The notes under the pieces were generated by a model that saw nothing but the letters and a program-made list of their open reading frames with translations, had not been told where the DNA came from and made no database searches. Below, piece by piece: positions 1-9,483 of a stretch of 64,000 bases of DNA. The position numbers and the translations under genes are program-made. Where the stretch lies: NCBI RefSeq assembly GCF_025751575.1, contig NZ_JAOWLA010000019.1, positions 1-64,000 of the forward strand, read 5' to 3'. Each line of letters begins with the position of its first letter. The stretch's first letter is position 1. Source of the DNA: Albidovulum sediminicola. Lineage in GTDB: Bacteria > Pseudomonadota > Alphaproteobacteria > Rhodobacterales > Rhodobacteraceae.

Positions 1-137
1 AGTTCACCGGGATCTCCGACCCCTACGAGGAACCCGCAAACCCCGAACTCCGCGTCGAAACCGAAAACGTCGAGGTCGACAACTGCGCACACCAGGTCCT
101 GCTCAAACTCGAAAGCATGGGGTTGATCAAGGCCTGA
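1..137 (+). CDS. cysC: Adenylylsulfate (APS) kinase, C-terminal end (partial)
   Basis: Only the last 44 codons are present, read from base 3 to a TGA at 135-137. The peptide begins FTGISDPYEEP and runs on through PELRVET, the lid and C-terminal region typical of APS kinases, which phosphorylate adenylylsulfate to PAPS in cytoplasmic sulfate assimilation. In related bacteria this domain is often fused behind a sulfate adenylyltransferase, so the full gene could be a bifunctional sat/cysC; the window cannot tell. A strong terminator follows 21 bases after the stop, so this is the last gene of its operon. Confidence 0.85.
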   Translation, partial: FTGISDPYEEPANPELRVETENVEVDNCAHQVLLKLESMGLIKA

Positions 138-158
138 TCGCGCGGGCAATCCACAAGG

Positions 159-184
159 GGCCGGGCGTCACTGCCCGGCCTTTT
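159..184 (+). terminator. Rho-independent terminator after cysC
   Basis: Perfect 8-bp stem GGCCGGGC/GCCCGGCC (159-166 and 173-180) with a six-base loop, followed directly by TTTT at 181-184. It lies 21 bases beyond the cysC stop. Confidence 0.85.
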
Positions 185-193
185 GCATTTGCG

Positions 194-213
194 GCCGGGC
201 CATCCGGCCCGGC
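194..213 (-). terminator. Hairpin at the end of the DUF1150 gene
   Basis: Perfect 8-bp stem GCCGGGCC/GGCCCGGC (194-201, 206-213) with loop ATCC, 9 bases beyond the DUF1150 stop when read on the minus strand. The minus-strand tail is only mildly T-rich, so it may work together with the neighbouring hairpin at 159-180. Confidence 0.5.
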
Positions 214-221
214 GGGCTGCG

Positions 222-449
222 TCAGTGCACGTTCACCGGCGCCATGTCGTTCTGGCGGGCCAGCAGGAAGGCCATCTTGCGGTCCTTGACCAGCGCCAGC
301 CGTTCCCCGTCCGCGTCGCAGACGGCGTAAAGCGTCTTGATGCCGGGGACCTGCTCGCGGACCTCGTCCGGTAGATCCTCCACCGCGACCGGCCGCACAT
401 AGACGATGCGCTCGCCCGGCTCCGGTCCGAAGTCGAATTTCGTATCCAT
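222..449 (-). CDS. DUF1150 family protein
   Basis: A 75-residue protein matching the DUF1150 family as I know it: an acidic N-terminus starting MDTKFDFGPE, a central RIVYVRPVAVEDLP stretch, and the family's conserved C-terminus LARQNDMAPVNVH. There is no signal peptide or membrane segment, so it should be cytoplasmic. It lies 15 bases downstream of the hsp20 gene on the same strand, the arrangement usual in Rhodobacterales, and is probably co-transcribed with it under heat-shock control. Its molecular function is unknown; a link to protein quality control is inferred only from the neighbour. Confidence 0.88.
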   Translation of the reverse strand: MDTKFDFGPEPGERIVYVRPVAVEDLPDEVREQVPGIKTLYAVCDADGERLALVKDRKMAFLLARQNDMAPVNVH

Positions 450-464
450 GCCTGCCTCCTTTAC

Positions 465-878
465 TTACTTGCGCGAGATGCGAATGGTCTGCACGACCGG
501 GTCGGGAAGCGACCGCTTGAGGTCCACGTGCAACAGCCCGTGTTCCATCTGGGCCCCGGCGACCTCCACCCCCTCGGCCAGCACGAAGCTGCGCTGGAAG
601 GCGCGCGCGGCGATGCCGCGGTGCAGGTAGATCCGGCCCTCGGGCTCCTCGGCCTGGCGGCCGCGGATCACCAGTTGCCGGTCCTCGACCGTAATGGCCA
701 GATCCTCATCCCGGAACCCCGCCACGGCGAGCGTGATCCGGAACGTGTTGTCCGACGACTGCTCGATATTGAAGGGCGGATAGCCCTCATTCCCCGATTT
801 TGCGGTGCGTTCCACCAGCCGTTCCAGCTGATCGAAGCCCAGAAGGAAGGGATGGGCGCCAAAGGTCAGTTTCGTCAT
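465..878 (-). CDS. Small heat shock protein, Hsp20/alpha-crystallin family
   Basis: A 137-residue ATP-independent holdase. The N-terminal arm (about residues 1-25, MTKLTFGAHPFLLGFDQLER) resembles IbpA-type proteins. The alpha-crystallin domain follows, with YPPFNIE, ITLAVAGF, LVIRGRQ and the A-x-x-x-F-x-L region (ARAFQRSFVLAEGVEV), then GLLHVDL. The frame is open further upstream, but ATG at 878 begins the sequence typical of the family, so I chose it. A GAGGA lies 10 to 14 bases upstream. A putative RpoH promoter is found at 945-976. DUF1150 follows in the same direction. Confidence 0.92.
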   Translation of the reverse strand: MTKLTFGAHPFLLGFDQLERLVERTAKSGNEGYPPFNIEQSSDNTFRITLAVAGFRDEDLAITVEDRQLVIRGRQAEEPEGRIYLHRGIAARAFQRSFVLAEGVEVAGAQMEHGLLHVDLKRSLPDPVVQTIRISRK

Positions 879-944
879 CTCGGGCAGGTCCTCGAAGTCA
901 AGCGACGTGCAGAAAGGGCCCCGATACCGGCAACCCATGGATTG

Positions 945-976
945 AATATGGGATGCCCCGGGCGCATGGGCAAGGG
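945..976 (-). promoter_or_regulatory. Putative RpoH (sigma-32) promoter of hsp20
   Basis: On the minus strand, CCCTTGC (970-976) is separated by 17 bases from CCCATAT (946-952). This resembles heat-shock promoters (CTTG-containing -35 element, CCCAT/CYTAT -10 element). It ends about 67 bases before the hsp20 start codon. The site agrees with the expected regulation of hsp20, but it was found by eye only. Confidence 0.5.
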
Positions 977-996
977 CCGATGCGACGGCGTGGCGC

Positions 997-1025
997 TTCC
1001 CGCGCGAGGCGCGTGTTGATATAGT
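997..1025 (+). promoter_or_regulatory. Putative sigma-70 promoter of the DUF465 gene
   Basis: An extended -10 element, TG-a-TATAGT (1017-1025), lies 38 bases before the ATG at 1064. The -35 candidate TTCCCG (997-1002) at 17-base spacing is weak, which fits an extended -10 promoter. Confidence 0.45.
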
Positions 1026-1063
1026 TTTTGCAACTGCAGGGAACCGAGTCGGGCCATAACAAC

Positions 1064-1282
1064 ATGAACGCCCCAACGACCATGGACAGCGATGACGTCT
1101 TGCGCGTCAATCTGGGGGTCCTGAAGACCGAGCACCGCGACCTGGACGAGGCCATCCACCTGATGGAGGAATCGGGCCGCGCCGATCAGTTGACCCTGCG
1201 CCGGCTCAAGAAGCAGAAGCTGAACCTCAAGGACCGCATCGCCCGGATCGAGGATCTTCTGACCCCCGACATCATCGCCTGA
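1064..1282 (+). CDS. YdcH/DUF465 family small helical protein
   Basis: A 72-residue, highly charged protein of the DUF465 (YdcH-like) family. It shows the conserved core [12 protein letters not shown] followed by [12 protein letters not shown] and the ending [11 protein letters not shown], which predict two long helices forming a hairpin or coiled coil. Function in the family is unknown. The frame is open from a TTG at 1028, but ATG at 1064 gives the normal family N-terminus (MNAPTT) and sits below an extended -10 promoter. It is cytoplasmic, monocistronic in appearance and divergent from hsp20. A hairpin separates it from purE. Confidence 0.85.
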   Translation: MNAPTTMDSDDVLRVNLGVLKTEHRDLDEAIHLMEESGRADQLTLRRLKKQKLNLKDRIARIEDLLTPDIIA

Positions 1283-1290
1283 GCGCGTCG

Positions 1291-1310
1291 GGGCCGTCTT
1301 TCGGCCCTTG
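1291..1310 (+). terminator. Weak terminator-like hairpin between DUF465 gene and purE
   Basis: Stem GGGCCG/CGGCCC (1291-1296, 1302-1307) with loop TCTTT, followed only by TTG. It lies just after the DUF465 stop and touches the -35 element of the purE promoter. Confidence 0.35.
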
Positions 1311-1335
1311 CCGCCTGCCCCCTCGCCGCTATATT
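1308..1335 (+). promoter_or_regulatory. Putative sigma-70 promoter of purEK
   Basis: TTGCCG (1308-1313), a 16-base spacer and TATATT (1330-1335). The -10 element is 29 bases before the purE ATG at 1365. Confidence 0.55.
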
Positions 1336-1364
1336 GCGCGCTCCATCCGCTGGGGGAGGTCCGC

Positions 1365-1850
1365 ATGGGCGTGAAAGTCGGTATCATCATGGGATCCCAG
1401 TCGGACTGGCCCACCATGAAGGAGGCGGCGCTGCTGCTCGACGAACTCGGTGTGCGCTACGAGACCAGGATCGTCTCGGCCCACCGCACGCCGGACAGGC
1501 TCTGGTCCTACGGCAAGACGGCGGTGGAACGCGGGCTTCAGGTCATCATCGCGGGCGCGGGCGGGGCGGCGCATCTGCCGGGCATGATGGCCTCCAAGAC
1601 CCGCGTGCCGGTGGTCGGGGTGCCGATCCAGACCCGCGCGCTTTCGGGCGTGGACAGCCTCTATTCAATCGTGCAGATGCCCAAGGGCTACCCTGTCGCC
1701 ACAATGGCGATCGGCGCGGCGGGCGCGGCCAATGCCGGACTGATGGCCGCCGGAATCCTTGCCATCAACGACCCCGAGCTTGCCGCCCGCCTCGACGCCT
1801 GGCGCGAGGCGCTGTCGGCCTCCATCCCCGAGGAGCCCAAGGATGACTGA
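1365..1850 (+). CDS. purE: N5-carboxyaminoimidazole ribonucleotide mutase
   Basis: A 161-residue class I PurE, which converts N5-CAIR to CAIR in de novo purine synthesis. Visible signatures are the N-terminal GSQSDWPTM loop that binds the nucleotide phosphate, the catalytic-region motif SAHRTPDR, and [11 protein letters not shown]. Length matches the family. ATG at 1365 is chosen over earlier in-frame codons because GGGGGAGG lies immediately upstream and the protein then begins [11 protein letters not shown], as is usual. It overlaps purK by 8 bases, so the pair is translationally coupled and makes CAIR from AIR and bicarbonate. Confidence 0.96.
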   Translation: MGVKVGIIMGSQSDWPTMKEAALLLDELGVRYETRIVSAHRTPDRLWSYGKTAVERGLQVIIAGAGGAAHLPGMMASKTRVPVVGVPIQTRALSGVDSLYSIVQMPKGYPVATMAIGAAGAANAGLMAAGILAINDPELAARLDAWREALSASIPEEPKDD

Positions 1851-2916
1851 GATGCTGCCCCCCGGATCGGTGATCGGGATCCTCGGCGGCGGGCAGCTTG
1901 GCCGGATGCTGTCGGTCGCGGCGGCGCGCCTGGGCTACCGGACCCATGTGTTCGAACCCGCGGCCAATCCGCCCGCGGCCCATGTCGCCGAAAAGGTCGT
2001 GACCGCCCCCTATGACGATGCCGAGGCGCTGCGCGCCTTTGCCGGAGGCGTGGATGTCATTACCTATGAGTTCGAGAACGTGCCCACGGCGGCGCTCGAC
2101 CTGCTGGAAAGCCTGCGCCCAATCCGCCCGAACCGGCGCGCGCTGGCCGTAAGCCAGGACCGGATCCTGGAAAAGGACTTCCTGAGCGGGATCGGCCTTA
2201 CGACGGCGCCCTACGCGGCGGTCGATGACGATGAAAGCCTTGAGGCGGCGCTTGCCCATATCGGCACGCCCGCGATCCTGAAGACCACGCGGCTCGGCTA
2301 TGACGGCAAGGGCCAGGCGCGGATCATGGACCGCTCCGACGCCCCCGCGGCGCTTGCCGAAATGCGCGGGGCGCCGGCGGTGCTGGAAGGGTTCGTCACC
2401 TTCACGCGCGAGGTTTCGGTCATCGCCGCGCGCGGGTTGACGGGCGAGGTCGCGGCCTACGACCCCGGCGAGAACGTCCATGTCGGCGGCATCCTGTCCA
2501 CCACGACGGTGCCTGCGACCTTGACGCCCGGTGAGCGGACCGATGCGGTCCTGCTGGCCGCGCGCATCCTCAACGCGCTCGACTACGTCGGCGTGATGGG
2601 GGTGGAGCTTTTCGTGACCGCCGGCGGGTTGGTCGTGAACGAGATCGCGCCAAGGGTCCACAACTCCGGCCACTGGACGCAGAACGGTTGCGCGGTCGAT
2701 CAGTTCGAGCAGCACATCCGCGCGGTCGCCGGCTGGCCGCTGGGCGACGGAACGCGCCATTCCGACGTGGTGATGGAGAACCTGATCGGCAACGATATCC
2801 TGAAGGTGCCGGCCATCGCGCGCGAGGCGAATGCCGCGCTGCACCTGTATGGCAAGGCCGAGGCGCGCGCCGGCCGCAAGATGGGCCACGTGAACCGCAT
2901 TCGCACCTCTGGCTGA
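1843..2916 (+). CDS. purK: 5-(carboxyamino)imidazole ribonucleotide synthase
   Basis: A 357-residue ATP-grasp enzyme that carboxylates AIR to N5-CAIR, the substrate of PurE. It shows the N-terminal [12 protein letters not shown] nucleotide-binding loop, the [12 protein letters not shown] segment, [23 protein letters not shown] in the ATP-grasp core, EVSVIAARG, and the metal/phosphate region [15 protein letters not shown]. Start ATG 1843 overlaps the purE stop (ATGACTGA); a second ATG at 1852 is possible. The hairpin at 2930-2952 follows before the convergent lipase-like gene. Confidence 0.96.
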   Translation: MTEMLPPGSVIGILGGGQLGRMLSVAAARLGYRTHVFEPAANPPAAHVAEKVVTAPYDDAEALRAFAGGVDVITYEFENVPTAALDLLESLRPIRPNRRALAVSQDRILEKDFLSGIGLTTAPYAAVDDDESLEAALAHIGTPAILKTTRLGYDGKGQARIMDRSDAPAALAEMRGAPAVLEGFVTFTREVSVIAARGLTGEVAAYDPGENVHVGGILSTTTVPATLTPGERTDAVLLAARILNALDYVGVMGVELFVTAGGLVVNEIAPRVHNSGHWTQNGCAVDQFEQHIRAVAGWPLGDGTRHSDVVMENLIGNDILKVPAIAREANAALHLYGKAEARAGRKMGHVNRIRTSG

Positions 2917-2929
2917 GGGGACCCGGCGG

Positions 2930-2952
2930 TCGCGCGCCGGTGCGGCGCGCGA
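2930..2952. repeat. Inverted repeat between convergent purK and lipase genes
   Basis: Perfect 9-bp arms TCGCGCGCC/GGCGCGCGA (2930-2938, 2944-2952) with a 5-base loop. There is no T-run on either side, so it could be a bidirectional transcript-end hairpin rather than a canonical intrinsic terminator. Confidence 0.45.
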
Positions 2953-3031
2953 TGCCATTCCCCGGCGCGGCCATCGCGCGGGCGCGACGGCCGCGCGGCC
3001 TCCGGCGGGGGTATTTCAGACAATGAAGAAG

Positions 3032-3757
3032 TCAGCCCCAGATGCGCTCCAGCGCCTGCGGAAGCGTCATCATGTGATCGAAGCGGCCCGTGCTCAGGAA
3101 CTCCAGGACCTGCGCCAACGCCCGGGGGTTGTTCATGATGAAGGTATGGCTGGTCGGAAGCACGATATGATCGGTCATGCCCCGGACTCGTGTGGAAGCG
3201 ACCGAGACCTTGCCGTCGTCCTTGCCCCCGATCACCCAGGAATAAAGCGGGTTGAAGCTGACATCGCCCGCGATCACGCCCAATTCGAAGCGGGCCGGTC
3301 CAAGGCTGTTGGGCTCGGAACCGGGGCCGGTGCCAAGTTCCAGCCCGGCGGGTCCGAGGATTCGGGAGAGAAATTCGTAATCCCGCGCGACATCGATAAG
3401 TTCCGAGCCGCGGTTCGGGGGGGCGAGCATGACCACCCGGCCAAGGTCCGCGGGCCGGTGACTGGCAAGCCAGGCCCGGACCAGGATACCCCCCATGGAA
3501 TGCGTCACGAAATGAACCTTGTCCCGGCCGCAGGCCCGGACGGCGGGGCCGACATAGTCGTCGACGATCTGTTCGATCGGCGCCTCGGTCGAGGGGTAAT
3601 CCGGGTTCACCGTCCGGTAGCCGTGACGCCCCAGCACCTTCTGCAAGACCAGGAGCGAGCCGTCGGACCGGTGCAGGCCGTGCAGCAGCACCACGCAATC
3701 CGCGCGCGCCGGGGCGGCGAGGGAAAGCAGGCCGAAAAGGATCAGGGCGAAGCGCAT
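3032..3757 (-). CDS. Secreted lipase-like alpha/beta-hydrolase
   Basis: A 241-residue protein with a Sec signal peptide ([19 protein letters not shown], cleavage about residue 19), so it should act in the periplasm or outside. The mature part begins [11 protein letters not shown], an oxyanion-loop HG motif. The nucleophile elbow THSMGG places the Ser near residue 87. [13 protein letters not shown] is typical of bacterial triacylglycerol-lipase or PGAP1-like folds, and [10 protein letters not shown] supplies a likely catalytic His. The substrate is unknown; an esterase or lipase of short acyl chains is the best guess. ATG 3757 is preferred over the longer open frame because it starts the signal peptide. 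Confidence 0.82.
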   Translation of the reverse strand: MRFALILFGLLSLAAPARADCVVLLHGLHRSDGSLLVLQKVLGRHGYRTVNPDYPSTEAPIEQIVDDYVGPAVRACGRDKVHFVTHSMGGILVRAWLASHRPADLGRVVMLAPPNRGSELIDVARDYEFLSRILGPAGLELGTGPGSEPNSLGPARFELGVIAGDVSFNPLYSWVIGGKDDGKVSVASTRVRGMTDHIVLPTSHTFIMNNPRALAQVLEFLSTGRFDHMMTLPQALERIWG

Positions 3758-3820
3758 ATGCCGCAGATAAGCCACCGCGGCGCGCTTGCCAATGGCGGCG
3801 ACGCGGGCCACTCTGCCGCG

Positions 3821-4264
3821 ATGAGCCGCCGTTCCCCCCGCCTTGCCGCCCGTGCGCTGATCCTGTCCGGGGATCGGCTCCTGGTCGTCAACGCCTACCC
3901 GGCGGGCAAGTCGGACCTGTGGTGCGCGCCCGGCGGCGGCGTTCATGCCGGAAGCTCGCTGCCCGAGAACCTCGCCCGCGAGGTGGAGGAGGAGACGGGC
4001 CTGCGGATCGAGGTCGGCGCGCCCTGTCTGGTCAACGAATTCCACGATCCCGCGACGGGCTTCCACCAGGTGGACATCTACTTCCGCTGCCAGCCGCTGA
4101 ACGCCCTGCCCCCGACCTGGCGCGACCCCGAAGGCGTGGTGACCGAGCGCCGCTTCGTCGCCCGGGACGAACTGGCCTCACTTCGCCACAAGCCCGACAG
4201 CCTGGCTGCCGCCGCCTGGGGCGAAGGTATCCTCTACGATCCGCTGGAGGTCATCGTGCGATGA
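3821..4264 (+). CDS. NUDIX hydrolase
   Basis: A 147-residue cytoplasmic protein. The Nudix box is readable at residues 39-61: G39, then R53-E54-V55, E57-E58 and G60-L61 occupy the consensus positions. The first box glutamate is replaced by Ser45 ([22 protein letters not shown]). The metal-binding REVxEExG helix is intact, so hydrolysis of a nucleoside-diphosphate-linked compound is still likely. The substrate is not predictable. ATG 3821 lies 63 bases from the divergent lipase start. The stop overlaps the next start (ATGA), tying it to the Gre-like gene and a GNAT in one operon. Confidence 0.88.
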   Translation: MSRRSPRLAARALILSGDRLLVVNAYPAGKSDLWCAPGGGVHAGSSLPENLAREVEEETGLRIEVGAPCLVNEFHDPATGFHQVDIYFRCQPLNALPPTWRDPEGVVTERRFVARDELASLRHKPDSLAAAAWGEGILYDPLEVIVR

Positions 4265-4758
4265 GCCGCGCCTTCGTGAAGGAGGACGGGCCGGACAACG
4301 AACCGCTGCCCGACCTCCCCATCAGCCCCCACCCCAATTACGTAACGCCCCGTGGGCTGGCCGCGCTGCGCGACCGGCTGGCCGCGCTTCAGGCGGAGCT
4401 TTCGCGCCTTCGCGCGCGGGCTGAGCGGCTGGACCGCCTTCCCGAACGCGCCGTCGAGCGCGACATCCGCTATGTGGAGGCACGCTTGCGCTCCGCGATC
4501 CCGGTCGATCCGAACGACGCCCCGCCGGGGGAGGCCGCTTTCGGCACCCGTATCACGGTCGCGGACGAGGACGGCACCGAGCAGGCGTTCGAGATCGTGG
4601 GGGAGGACGAGGCGGATGCCGCCCTTGGCCGCATCGCGCCGCAATCGCCGCTTGCGCGCGCGCTGATCGGCGCGCGGGTTGGCGATACCGTCGACTGGAA
4701 ACGACCAGCCGGAACGGTCACCCTCGAACTCCTCGCGATCGAGCCCCTGCGGTGCTGA
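4261..4758 (+). CDS. GreA/GreB family transcription elongation factor
   Basis: A 165-residue protein of the Gre family. An N-terminal extension ([14 protein letters not shown], then HPNYVTPRGLAAL) resembles alphaproteobacterial GreB-like proteins. A predicted coiled-coil hairpin spans about residues 35-80, with acidic residues near the tip (ERDIRYVEARL). The C-terminal FKBP-like Gre domain follows (FGTRITVADEDG, IVGEDEAD, SPLARALIGARVGDTVDWKRPAG). Gre factors stimulate transcript cleavage in backtracked RNA polymerase, but whether this paralogue keeps that activity is open. It overlaps the NUDIX stop and the GNAT start. Confidence 0.85.
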   Translation: MSRAFVKEDGPDNEPLPDLPISPHPNYVTPRGLAALRDRLAALQAELSRLRARAERLDRLPERAVERDIRYVEARLRSAIPVDPNDAPPGEAAFGTRITVADEDGTEQAFEIVGEDEADAALGRIAPQSPLARALIGARVGDTVDWKRPAGTVTLELLAIEPLRC

Positions 4759-5237
4759 TCCGGCCCCTGTCGCCCGGCCCCGACACCGACCTGGTCGAGG
4801 CCCTCTATGCCGAAGCCGCCGACTACTGGCTGCTGGCAGACCGTGCCGCGCCCGACCGCGCCAAGGCGGCGGCGTTCTTTACCGACGGCCCGCCCGGCGC
4901 CGATGCGGCCGCGTCCCATCGTCTGGGTCTTTTCATCGCGGATCGGCTTTCGGGTGTGGCGGAGCTTTCCTTCGGCTTCCCCGACGCCGGGGACGGCTAC
5001 CTTGGCCTGATGATCCTTGCCCCGCGCCTGCGCGGGATGGGCCATGGCCGCCGCTTCCTCGCCGAGATCGAGGCCCGCGCGCGCCGGGCCGGAACGCCGC
5101 GCCTCTACCTCGCCGTTCTGGAGGCCAATCCGCGCGGACGCGCCTTCTGGGAACGCGAGGGGTTCACGGATACCGGTGTCTTCCGCGACGACCCAGAATC
5201 GGGCCACCGCATCTGCCGCCTCGTGAAGGTGCTCTGA
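4752..5237 (+). CDS. GNAT family N-acetyltransferase
   Basis: A 161-residue single-domain acetyltransferase. The acetyl-CoA loop is seen as LAPRLRGMGHGRRFL (R-x-x-G-x-G/H pattern) at about residues 90-105, followed by AVLEANPRGRAFWEREGF, the usual beta5/alpha4 region. The GTG start at 4752 overlaps the stop of the Gre-like gene by 7 bases, so it is the third gene of a coupled operon with the NUDIX hydrolase. Nothing in the sequence names the acceptor substrate. It converges on the EamA gene with 8 bases between stops. Confidence 0.85.
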   Translation: MLIRPLSPGPDTDLVEALYAEAADYWLLADRAAPDRAKAAAFFTDGPPGADAAASHRLGLFIADRLSGVAELSFGFPDAGDGYLGLMILAPRLRGMGHGRRFLAEIEARARRAGTPRLYLAVLEANPRGRAFWEREGFTDTGVFRDDPESGHRICRLVKVL

Positions 5238-5245
5238 ACCCCCAG

Positions 5246-6103
5246 CTAACGCCGCTTAGGAAGGCTCGCGAAGGCGACCCCGCCAAGGACCATAAGCGCC
5301 GCCACCACAAGACGCGGGGTCACCGGCTCCCCGATCAGGACGAGACCGCCGAAGGCCGCGATCACCGGGGCCGAAAGCTGCGCCACCGCCGCCCGCGCGG
5401 CCCCCAGCGCGGGCAGGATCGCATACCAAAGCGCATAGCCCAATCCGGAGGTGACGGCCCCCGACAGTATCGCGAGCGAAAGGCCGGCAGCATCCGCCTC
5501 GATCCCCCGTGCAACCAAAGCGACCGCCAGCAACACGCCCGGCACCCCCGCGAAAAGGAAATTCCACGCAGTCGCGCCCAGCGGATCGGCGGCCCCCCGA
5601 GCCGAGAGCGAATAGATCCCCCAGCCGAGGCCCGCCGCCGCCATCATCGCGGCGTGGGAGGGGCTCAGCGCCGCCCCCTCGCCTGGTGCGAACAGCCACA
5701 GGAGTCCCGCAAAGGCCAGGCCCGCCCCCACCCAGCGCCGGGCCGGAACCTCCTCGCGCAACGCAAGCGCACCCGCGAACATGGTGATCTGGACCGTCCC
5801 GAACAGGATCAGCGCACCGACACCCGCGTCGAGCGCCCCGTAGGCCATCGAAAAACCGAAGAGGTAAAGCAGAAGCGACCCCGCCCCGACGAGACGCCGC
5901 CCGGGCGCACCGGTGGAAAGCCGCCCCCGCCCCCCGCGTGCGCGCGCCAGAAGCAGGAGCGCGAGCATGCCAGCCCCGGCCAGAAGTCGCACGACAGCGA
6001 ACTCGACGGCGCCGATATGCCCCGGCCCGACGCCCATCCGGTTCAGGACCGAGTTCGCCGCAAAGGCGGTCATCGTCAGCGCCGTCAGAAGAAAAAGCCG
6101 CAT
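5246..6103 (-). CDS. EamA-type (DMT superfamily) membrane transporter
   Basis: A 285-residue inner-membrane protein with about ten hydrophobic helices in two EamA repeats (for example LFLLTALTMTAFAANSVLN, ALILFGTVQITMFAGALAL, GLGYALWYAILPALGAARA). The second repeat contains the typical APVIAAFGGLVLIGEP segment. Members export or import small metabolites; the substrate cannot be told. ATG 6103 is chosen because AAAAGGGGG lies just upstream and the first helix then begins at once; the frame is open further 5'. The groEL terminator precedes it, so it probably has its own promoter in 6104-6250. Confidence 0.85.
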   Translation of the reverse strand: MRLFLLTALTMTAFAANSVLNRMGVGPGHIGAVEFAVVRLLAGAGMLALLLLARARGGRGRLSTGAPGRRLVGAGSLLLYLFGFSMAYGALDAGVGALILFGTVQITMFAGALALREEVPARRWVGAGLAFAGLLWLFAPGEGAALSPSHAAMMAAAGLGWGIYSLSARGAADPLGATAWNFLFAGVPGVLLAVALVARGIEADAAGLSLAILSGAVTSGLGYALWYAILPALGAARAAVAQLSAPVIAAFGGLVLIGEPVTPRLVVAALMVLGGVAFASLPKRR

Positions 6104-6251
6104 CCCCAGCCCCCTTTTCCGCACGACGTTACTCCGAATGACAGGGCGCACCAGGAGCTTTCCTTTCATTCTGGCGAAAATACTCATCCCCGGGCCCCCG
6201 GCGCGAAAGCGCCGGGGGCGAGAGATCGCCTGGCCCGCAAGGGCCGCCTTT

Positions 6252-6285
6252 GAAAAAGAAAGGGGCCCCGCGAACGGGGCCCCCG
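6252..6285 (-). terminator. Rho-independent terminator of groESL
   Basis: On the minus strand an 8-bp stem, GGGGCCCC twice (6263-6270, 6277-6284) with loop GTTCGC, is followed by a T-rich tail (TTTCTTTTTC, 6252-6262). It lies 24 bases past the groEL stop. Confidence 0.88.
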
Positions 6286-6308
6286 AAGCTTTGGCCATAT
6301 GGCCGGGA

Positions 6309-7988
<1,680 letters not shown>

Positions 7989-8000
7989 TCAGGGACAGTC

Positions 8001-8288
8001 TCAGGCGATGATGCCGAGGATGTCGCTTTCCTTCATGATGAGCAGTTCCTGGCCGTCGACGGTCACTTCCGTGCCCGACCACTTGCCGAAGAGAACCCGG
8101 TCGCCGGCCTTCACGGCCATCGCGATCAGCTCGCCCGAGTCCTTGCGCGCGCCTTCGCCGCAAGCGACGACTTCGCCTTCGGCCGGCTTTTCTTTCGCGC
8201 TATCGGGGATGATCAGACCGCCCTTGGTCTTCTCGTCGCTTTCCACACGCTTGACCAGAACACGGTCATGAAGCGGTTTGAATGCCAT
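8001..8288 (-). CDS. groES: Co-chaperonin GroES (10 kDa)
   Basis: A 95-residue GroES that caps GroEL. It shows [19 protein letters not shown] at the N-terminus, the mobile loop region [39 protein letters not shown] and the C-terminal ILGIIA. Length is normal. It is the first gene of groESL. The CIRCE operator and a good sigma-70 promoter lie 37-99 bases upstream, so HrcA repression relieved by heat is expected. Confidence 0.98.
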   Translation of the reverse strand: MAFKPLHDRVLVKRVESDEKTKGGLIIPDSAKEKPAEGEVVACGEGARKDSGELIAMAVKAGDRVLFGKWSGTEVTVDGQELLIMKESDILGIIA

Positions 8289-8324
8289 CTGGTAACACTC
8301 CCTAGGTTCCAGGTTTGAATGTGA

Positions 8325-8351
8325 TTAGCACTCACCGTTGACGAGTGCTAA
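8325..8351. promoter_or_regulatory. CIRCE operator (HrcA-binding site)
   Basis: Perfect CIRCE: arms TTAGCACTC (8325-8333) and GAGTGCTAA (8343-8351) with a 9-base spacer. It lies between the groES promoter and the groES start codon, where HrcA would block initiation or early elongation. Confidence 0.95.
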
Positions 8352-8358
8352 CGCGCCG

Positions 8359-8387
8359 TAGTTAGGGATGACAAAAGCGTGAGTCAA
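8359..8387 (-). promoter_or_regulatory. Sigma-70 promoter of groESL
   Basis: Minus-strand TTGACT (8382-8387), 17-base spacer, TAACTA (8359-8364). The expected start site falls at or next to the CIRCE arm at 8351. Confidence 0.72.
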
Positions 8388-8484
8388 CTGCCTTGTCGAT
8401 GAAAAATCTTGCCCCACCGCACTGGATTTGAGCGCCCGCCCGTGCCAGCCTGCCGGAAAGAGGTTTCGAGGACCTGCTGGCTTG

Positions 8485-9483
8485 ATGACCACGACGTTCC
8501 GATTGGCATTTGCTCTCGCGGCCTTCCTGTCGCCAGCCGCACTTTGGGCCCAATGCGCCGGGCAGGATCTGCTGGCCGCCATGCCCGCCGACGACTTCGC
8601 CGCGCTTGAGGCCGGATCGGAGGCGAACCCCTACGCGACGGGCAACCGGTACGTTGCGACGAAGGGCGACAGCATCATCCATTTCGTCGGCACCCTGCAT
8701 GTCCACGACCCGAGGATGGACGCCCCGCTGGAACGTCTCAGGACCGTGATCGCCCATTCCGACGCGATCTATGTCGAGGCGACGGAGGCCGAGCAGCAGC
8801 AGCTCAAGTCCGAAATCGCCAAGCGCCCCGACCTGATCTTCGTGACCGAGGGCGCGACCCTGCCCGAACGGCTGGGCAAAGAGGACTGGGCGGTTCTCTC
8901 GGGCGAACTCGCCGCGCGGGGGATGCCCGCCGTGCTCGCCTCCAAGCTGCGCCCCTGGTATGCGACGGCGATCCTGGGACTGCCGCCCTGTGCCGTGAAG
9001 GAGCTTGGCGGCCAGGCCAACGGGCTCGACAAGATGATCATGGACGCGGCGGCGGAAGCGCGCGTGCCGGTTCACGCGCTCGAACCCTACGACGCCGCGA
9101 TCCGCGTCTTCACCGAGATGGACGAGGCCGATCAGCTGGACATCCTGCGCTCTTCCCTGCCGCTCCTGTCCGAGGCCGAGAATGTCTATGAGACGCTGAT
9201 AGATTCCTATTTCGCCGAGAAAAACCGGCTCTTCTGGGAATACACGCGCGAGCGCTCCATCGCGGAATCGCCCGAGGACCCGGAGACTGCCGCCGCCGAC
9301 TTCGCCCGGATGGAGGACGCCCTTCTGATCCGGCGCAACTACAGCTGGATCGACCCGATCCTGAAGGCCGCGGAAGGCAACGAGATCATCGTCGCCGTGG
9401 GGGCCGCGCATCTGTCCGGCGTCAACGGCATCCTCGCCCTGGTCGAAGAGCACGGCTACCGCATCGACAGGGAGTCGTTCTGA
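8485..9483 (+). CDS. TraB/GumN family protein (secreted or periplasmic)
   Basis: A 332-residue protein with an N-terminal signal peptide (TFRLAFALAAFLSPAALWA). It has the TraB/GumN fold hallmarks: an early GTLHVHDPRM motif, a conserved acidic segment YVEATEAE, and near the C-terminus AVGAAHLSGVNGILALVEEHGY, the second G-x-x-H motif. The motifs suggest a metal-dependent peptidase-like activity related to the Tiki/TraB clan, but bacterial members are poorly characterised. ATG 8485 is used because it starts the signal peptide. It is divergent from groESL. A hairpin containing its stop codon follows. Confidence 0.82.
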   Translation: MTTTFRLAFALAAFLSPAALWAQCAGQDLLAAMPADDFAALEAGSEANPYATGNRYVATKGDSIIHFVGTLHVHDPRMDAPLERLRTVIAHSDAIYVEATEAEQQQLKSEIAKRPDLIFVTEGATLPERLGKEDWAVLSGELAARGMPAVLASKLRPWYATAILGLPPCAVKELGGQANGLDKMIMDAAAEARVPVHALEPYDAAIRVFTEMDEADQLDILRSSLPLLSEAENVYETLIDSYFAEKNRLFWEYTRERSIAESPEDPETAAADFARMEDALLIRRNYSWIDPILKAAEGNEIIVAVGAAHLSGVNGILALVEEHGYRIDRESF

